From assembly GCA_016715965.1 (NCBI GenBank), contig JADJXG010000001.1, forward strand, positions 2,361,501 through 2,425,500: DNA of 64,000 nt, given 5' to 3'. The position numbers were made by a program, and so were the translations under genes. Positions 61,934 through 64,000 of this stretch are shown here, one piece after another (position 1 is the first letter of the stretch; every line of letters starts with the position of its first letter). The notes below the pieces were generated by a model. It was not told where the DNA came from. It worked only from the letters and a program-made list of their open reading frames with translations, and ran no database searches. This DNA comes from Saprospiraceae bacterium. Its GTDB lineage: Bacteria > Bacteroidota > Bacteroidia > Chitinophagales > Saprospiraceae.

Positions 61934-62377
61934 ATGAAAGCCATTAGCCTTGGTACAAGTAAAATTCAATTGGATGCCATCAATGTAATCCTTATTGTAA
62001 ACAGGATTTCACTCAGCTTGATTTTTTTTTGGTTTGGGCTGCTCAAAGTGGCTTCAGTATCGCCCGCTGAAGGGCTTGTCAAAAGTCTTTATGCAACGAC
62101 CATTTCACAATGGGTGGGTCTGGATGCGTTTGTGGTTTTTCTGGGACTTGTAGAGTGTATCATTGGGATTTTGTGGTTGATTCCAAAGTGGACGGGTTTG
62201 GTCTTGGTCCTTTTTACTGCTCAAATGATAACTACATTTATGCCATTGGTTTTTCTCACAGGCGATACCTGGCAAAGTGGTTTTGTATTGACTTTGACGG
62301 GGCAATACATCATTAAAAATGTAGTTCTGATGGCAAGTGCGCTTACTATTTTTCTATTAGAATCTCAGAAGAGATAG
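61934..62377 (+). CDS. DoxX-like small membrane protein
   Basis: The protein has 147 residues with four hydrophobic segments (about 17-38, 62-84, 90-110, 122-141). ISLSLIFFWFGLLKVASVSP and the later GLVECIIGILWLIPKWTGL match the DoxX/DUF417-type layout (an FxWxGxxK-like motif in helix 1). Members have been linked to quinone or thiosulfate redox processes, but the bacterial family as a whole has no fixed function. It converges on the large membrane protein gene at the right edge and has its own promoter. Confidence 0.78.
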   Translation: MKAISLGTSKIQLDAINVILIVNRISLSLIFFWFGLLKVASVSPAEGLVKSLYATTISQWVGLDAFVVFLGLVECIIGILWLIPKWTGLVLVLFTAQMITTFMPLVFLTGDTWQSGFVLTLTGQYIIKNVVLMASALTIFLLESQKR

Positions 62378-62426
62378 ACCTAATCTTATTTCTAAAAACG
62401 GATCAGATTTTCCACCATTTTAGGGG

Positions 62427-64000
62427 TCAATAACTTCCCCAGTACCTTCGCAAGAACCATTCTGCAGCCAGACATACAAAAATTAGAACAAAAAGCCATT
62501 TCCAATCAATAAACGGTTTTACTTCCAGGCTGGAATAAATAACAGGTTTGGCCATCTCGTCTGATTGCAGATATTGTTGGAGCTGATCCATTGTTGAAGG
62601 TACCGAAGATTTTCCTCCGGACAAGATGGCCAGGTTGCGAAGAAGATCAGGTCTGGCAACCAGATTGTCGAGTTCGGGATTGCCTGCTTGGATGCTAAAT
62701 CTCCCTTCTGAGTTCAGGCGCTGGCCATTCCATTCTGTGGAAGCAAAAAAGCTATAATCTCCTTCCGGTAAAGACCCTGCGTGGAGTTCATAGTATTTGT
62801 CTTTTTTGCTAAATGTAAAATCGTATTCTTTTTGATCCGATGATTTGATTTTGAGTTGGACATCAGGTTGATTGATCAATTCATAAGCATCATTGTAAAG
62901 TTCAGCATTAAAAATGAGTGGATCCGATTCCGAAAAGACTTTTTTAGAAAGCATGGCTCTAAATTTGCGCCGGTCTTCTTTGGTCGCGGTGTATTGCATG
63001 GATTTGCTGATCAATTCATAAAATGCATTGAAGTTGTTTTCAAAAATAAAGTTATTGAGTTTCCATTTCCACAAACCCTCAGCACAAATGAGAAGTGTCT
63101 TAATACCATTGCGGTCAGAAAAACTCCAAAGTGGAAATTGAGTTTCAACTTTGCCGATCTTTTGATACAACAAGACTGCGGCAGATTGATTCAGCTGATA
63201 TTGTCCAAAAGGGGAGATCAGTGGAGGAAATCTTTGAATCATCTGTTTTGACTCTTCTGATAGATTAAACAAATTGAACAGATCATTTACAATGGCCTGT
63301 GATTCATTTGAACTGGCATTGTGTCCGCTGATTTGCAGAATATCCTGATGCTTGCTTAGCATGTTTAAGTCGGTTTGGTTGCCCATGATATACACCCGTG
63401 GAATTTTCCATGCATCCATCTTGCCCAAAATTGGGGAAATGTCGGCATTTGTATTGGGGAGATTGTGAAATATCACCAATTGGGTTTGTTCAGAGATCAC
63501 AGGTTGTTCGTAAATGTACTTTATTTCCAACGCATAGTTTTTCAATTCGTCCAGGGCAGACCTGAGAGCAGATATATCCGGGTGAGGGGCATTTGCCAAA
63601 ATCAATACTTTTTTCCTGGCATCCAAGACTTCTATGTAAAAATCGCGCACATTGTTTTGTATATTTTTTTCTCCATTGAGGGTGCTGCAATGGATTCTAT
63701 AACGGAACAGACCAGGTTTGTCTGTTGGTAAAACAACAGTTTTGCTCACAAAAAATCCGGGCTTATCTATCTCCACAGACTCTTCATGTTGTGAGTTCCA
63801 GTTACCATTTTCGAATTTGGAAATTCTGAAATTGGTTTTCTCTCCATTGCAAAGCCAGGCCTGAAGATCTGTTTCCACTGCAAACCGATCGCCGGAAAAA
63901 ATTATGTCGTTGTGAAAAACCCTCTGTATTCGAAGGTCTTTGTCCTGGGTAGAATCGCCAACAAAAATGGTATGGACCGGAATTGATTTTGTGAGCGGAT
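62427..64000 (-). CDS. C-terminal part of a large membrane protein (N-terminus beyond the right edge)
   Basis: The frame is open to the window edge, with 524 codons and no start. It begins KSIPVHTIFVGDSTQ, continues through a beta-sandwich-like region, KKVLILANAPHPDISALRSAL (about residue 120) and LLICAEGLWKWKLNNF. It ends with one membrane segment and a basic tail (about 500-524; FVLIFVCLAAEWFLRRYWGSY). This is the pattern of a Bacteroidota protein group with an N-terminal vWA-like region that is not visible here; that part is inferred from family memory. The C-terminal anchor suggests a mostly extracytoplasmic protein. Confidence 0.78.
   Translation of the reverse strand, partial: PLTKSIPVHTIFVGDSTQDKDLRIQRVFHNDIIFSGDRFAVETDLQAWLCNGEKTNFRISKFENGNWNSQHEESVEIDKPGFFVSKTVVLPTDKPGLFRYRIHCSTLNGEKNIQNNVRDFYIEVLDARKKVLILANAPHPDISALRSALDELKNYALEIKYIYEQPVISEQTQLVIFHNLPNTNADISPILGKMDAWKIPRVYIMGNQTDLNMLSKHQDILQISGHNASSNESQAIVNDLFNLFNLSEESKQMIQRFPPLISPFGQYQLNQSAAVLLYQKIGKVETQFPLWSFSDRNGIKTLLICAEGLWKWKLNNFIFENNFNAFYELISKSMQYTATKEDRRKFRAMLSKKVFSESDPLIFNAELYNDAYELINQPDVQLKIKSSDQKEYDFTFSKKDKYYELHAGSLPEGDYSFFASTEWNGQRLNSEGRFSIQAGNPELDNLVARPDLLRNLAILSGGKSSVPSTMDQLQQYLQSDEMAKPVIYSSLEVKPFIDWKWLFVLIFVCLAAEWFLRRYWGSY

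Noticed and set aside
1..64000. CRISPR array, tRNA or rRNA genes
   Set aside because: No regularly spaced direct repeats and no cloverleaf or rRNA-like segments were found by reading both strands; a tRNAscan or Infernal run would be decisive.

Overview
The window looks like a chromosomal segment of a Bacteroidota bacterium, most likely class Saprospiria. The evidence is a PorX-type response regulator, the gliding-motility ABC genes gldA/gldF/gldG, several secreted proteins with type IX secretion (T9SS) C-terminal sorting domains, a SusC/RagA-like TonB receptor, a DUF3098 gene beside ftsX, and many start sites preceded by the Bacteroidota -7 box TAnnTTTG. The class-level placement is inference from overall gene content. 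No rRNA, tRNA, CRISPR array, phage or plasmid genes were seen. Most genes are housekeeping or envelope functions.

Layout: 0-4 kb, a TonB-dependent receptor (cut by the left edge), a divergent T9SS-exported protein and porX. 4-9 kb, an HD phosphohydrolase, glyA, an S1/P1-nuclease-like enzyme and a lipoprotein. 9.4-12.5 kb, a membrane-anchored patatin-like lipase coupled to a small membrane protein. 12.7-15.2 kb, an MlaE/MlaF/MlaD lipid-transport operon. 15.6-20.9 kb, a 2-oxoacid:ferredoxin oxidoreductase (gamma-alpha fusion and beta subunit) translationally coupled to a GltD-like NAD(P)H/FeS flavoprotein. 21-24.3 kb, two envelope proteins of unknown function and a UMF1-type MFS transporter. 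24.5-28.5 kb, a coupled operon rimK / M14-type deacylase / dacB / lipoprotein-methyltransferase. 28.5-35.6 kb on the minus strand, a run ftsX-DUF3098-uppP-truB-gldA-gldF-gldG-DUF4340.

35.7-41.5 kb is an AT-rich accessory-looking block: an HTH regulator, a T9SS cargo protein, a secreted lipase-like protein, a PQQ-propeller lipoprotein and a small outer-membrane barrel. It is bounded on the right by the decayed remnant of an IS3-family transposase. 42-47.2 kb is an ABC/HlyD/TolC export operon whose ATPase has lost the Walker A lysine. A TetR regulator is divergent from it, with a perfect 17-nt palindrome over the operon's -7 box. 47.4-54.7 kb holds an M23 peptidase and a five-gene overlapping operon from alaS to a WbaP/WcaJ-type sugar transferase. 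54.9-60.3 kb holds pdhB, a TPR/SPOR protein with a clear terminator, and a T9SS-exported subtilase.

60.3-61.9 kb is a 1.6-kb non-coding stretch and the most unusual part of the window. It holds three copies (two direct, one inverted) of a triple-hairpin element. The hairpin stems differ between copies but stay complementary, while the linkers and the GACA and GNRA-type loops are kept. A separate 230-bp imperfect fold-back lies beside the first copy. The window ends with a DoxX-like membrane protein and the C-terminal part of a large membrane protein cut by the right edge.
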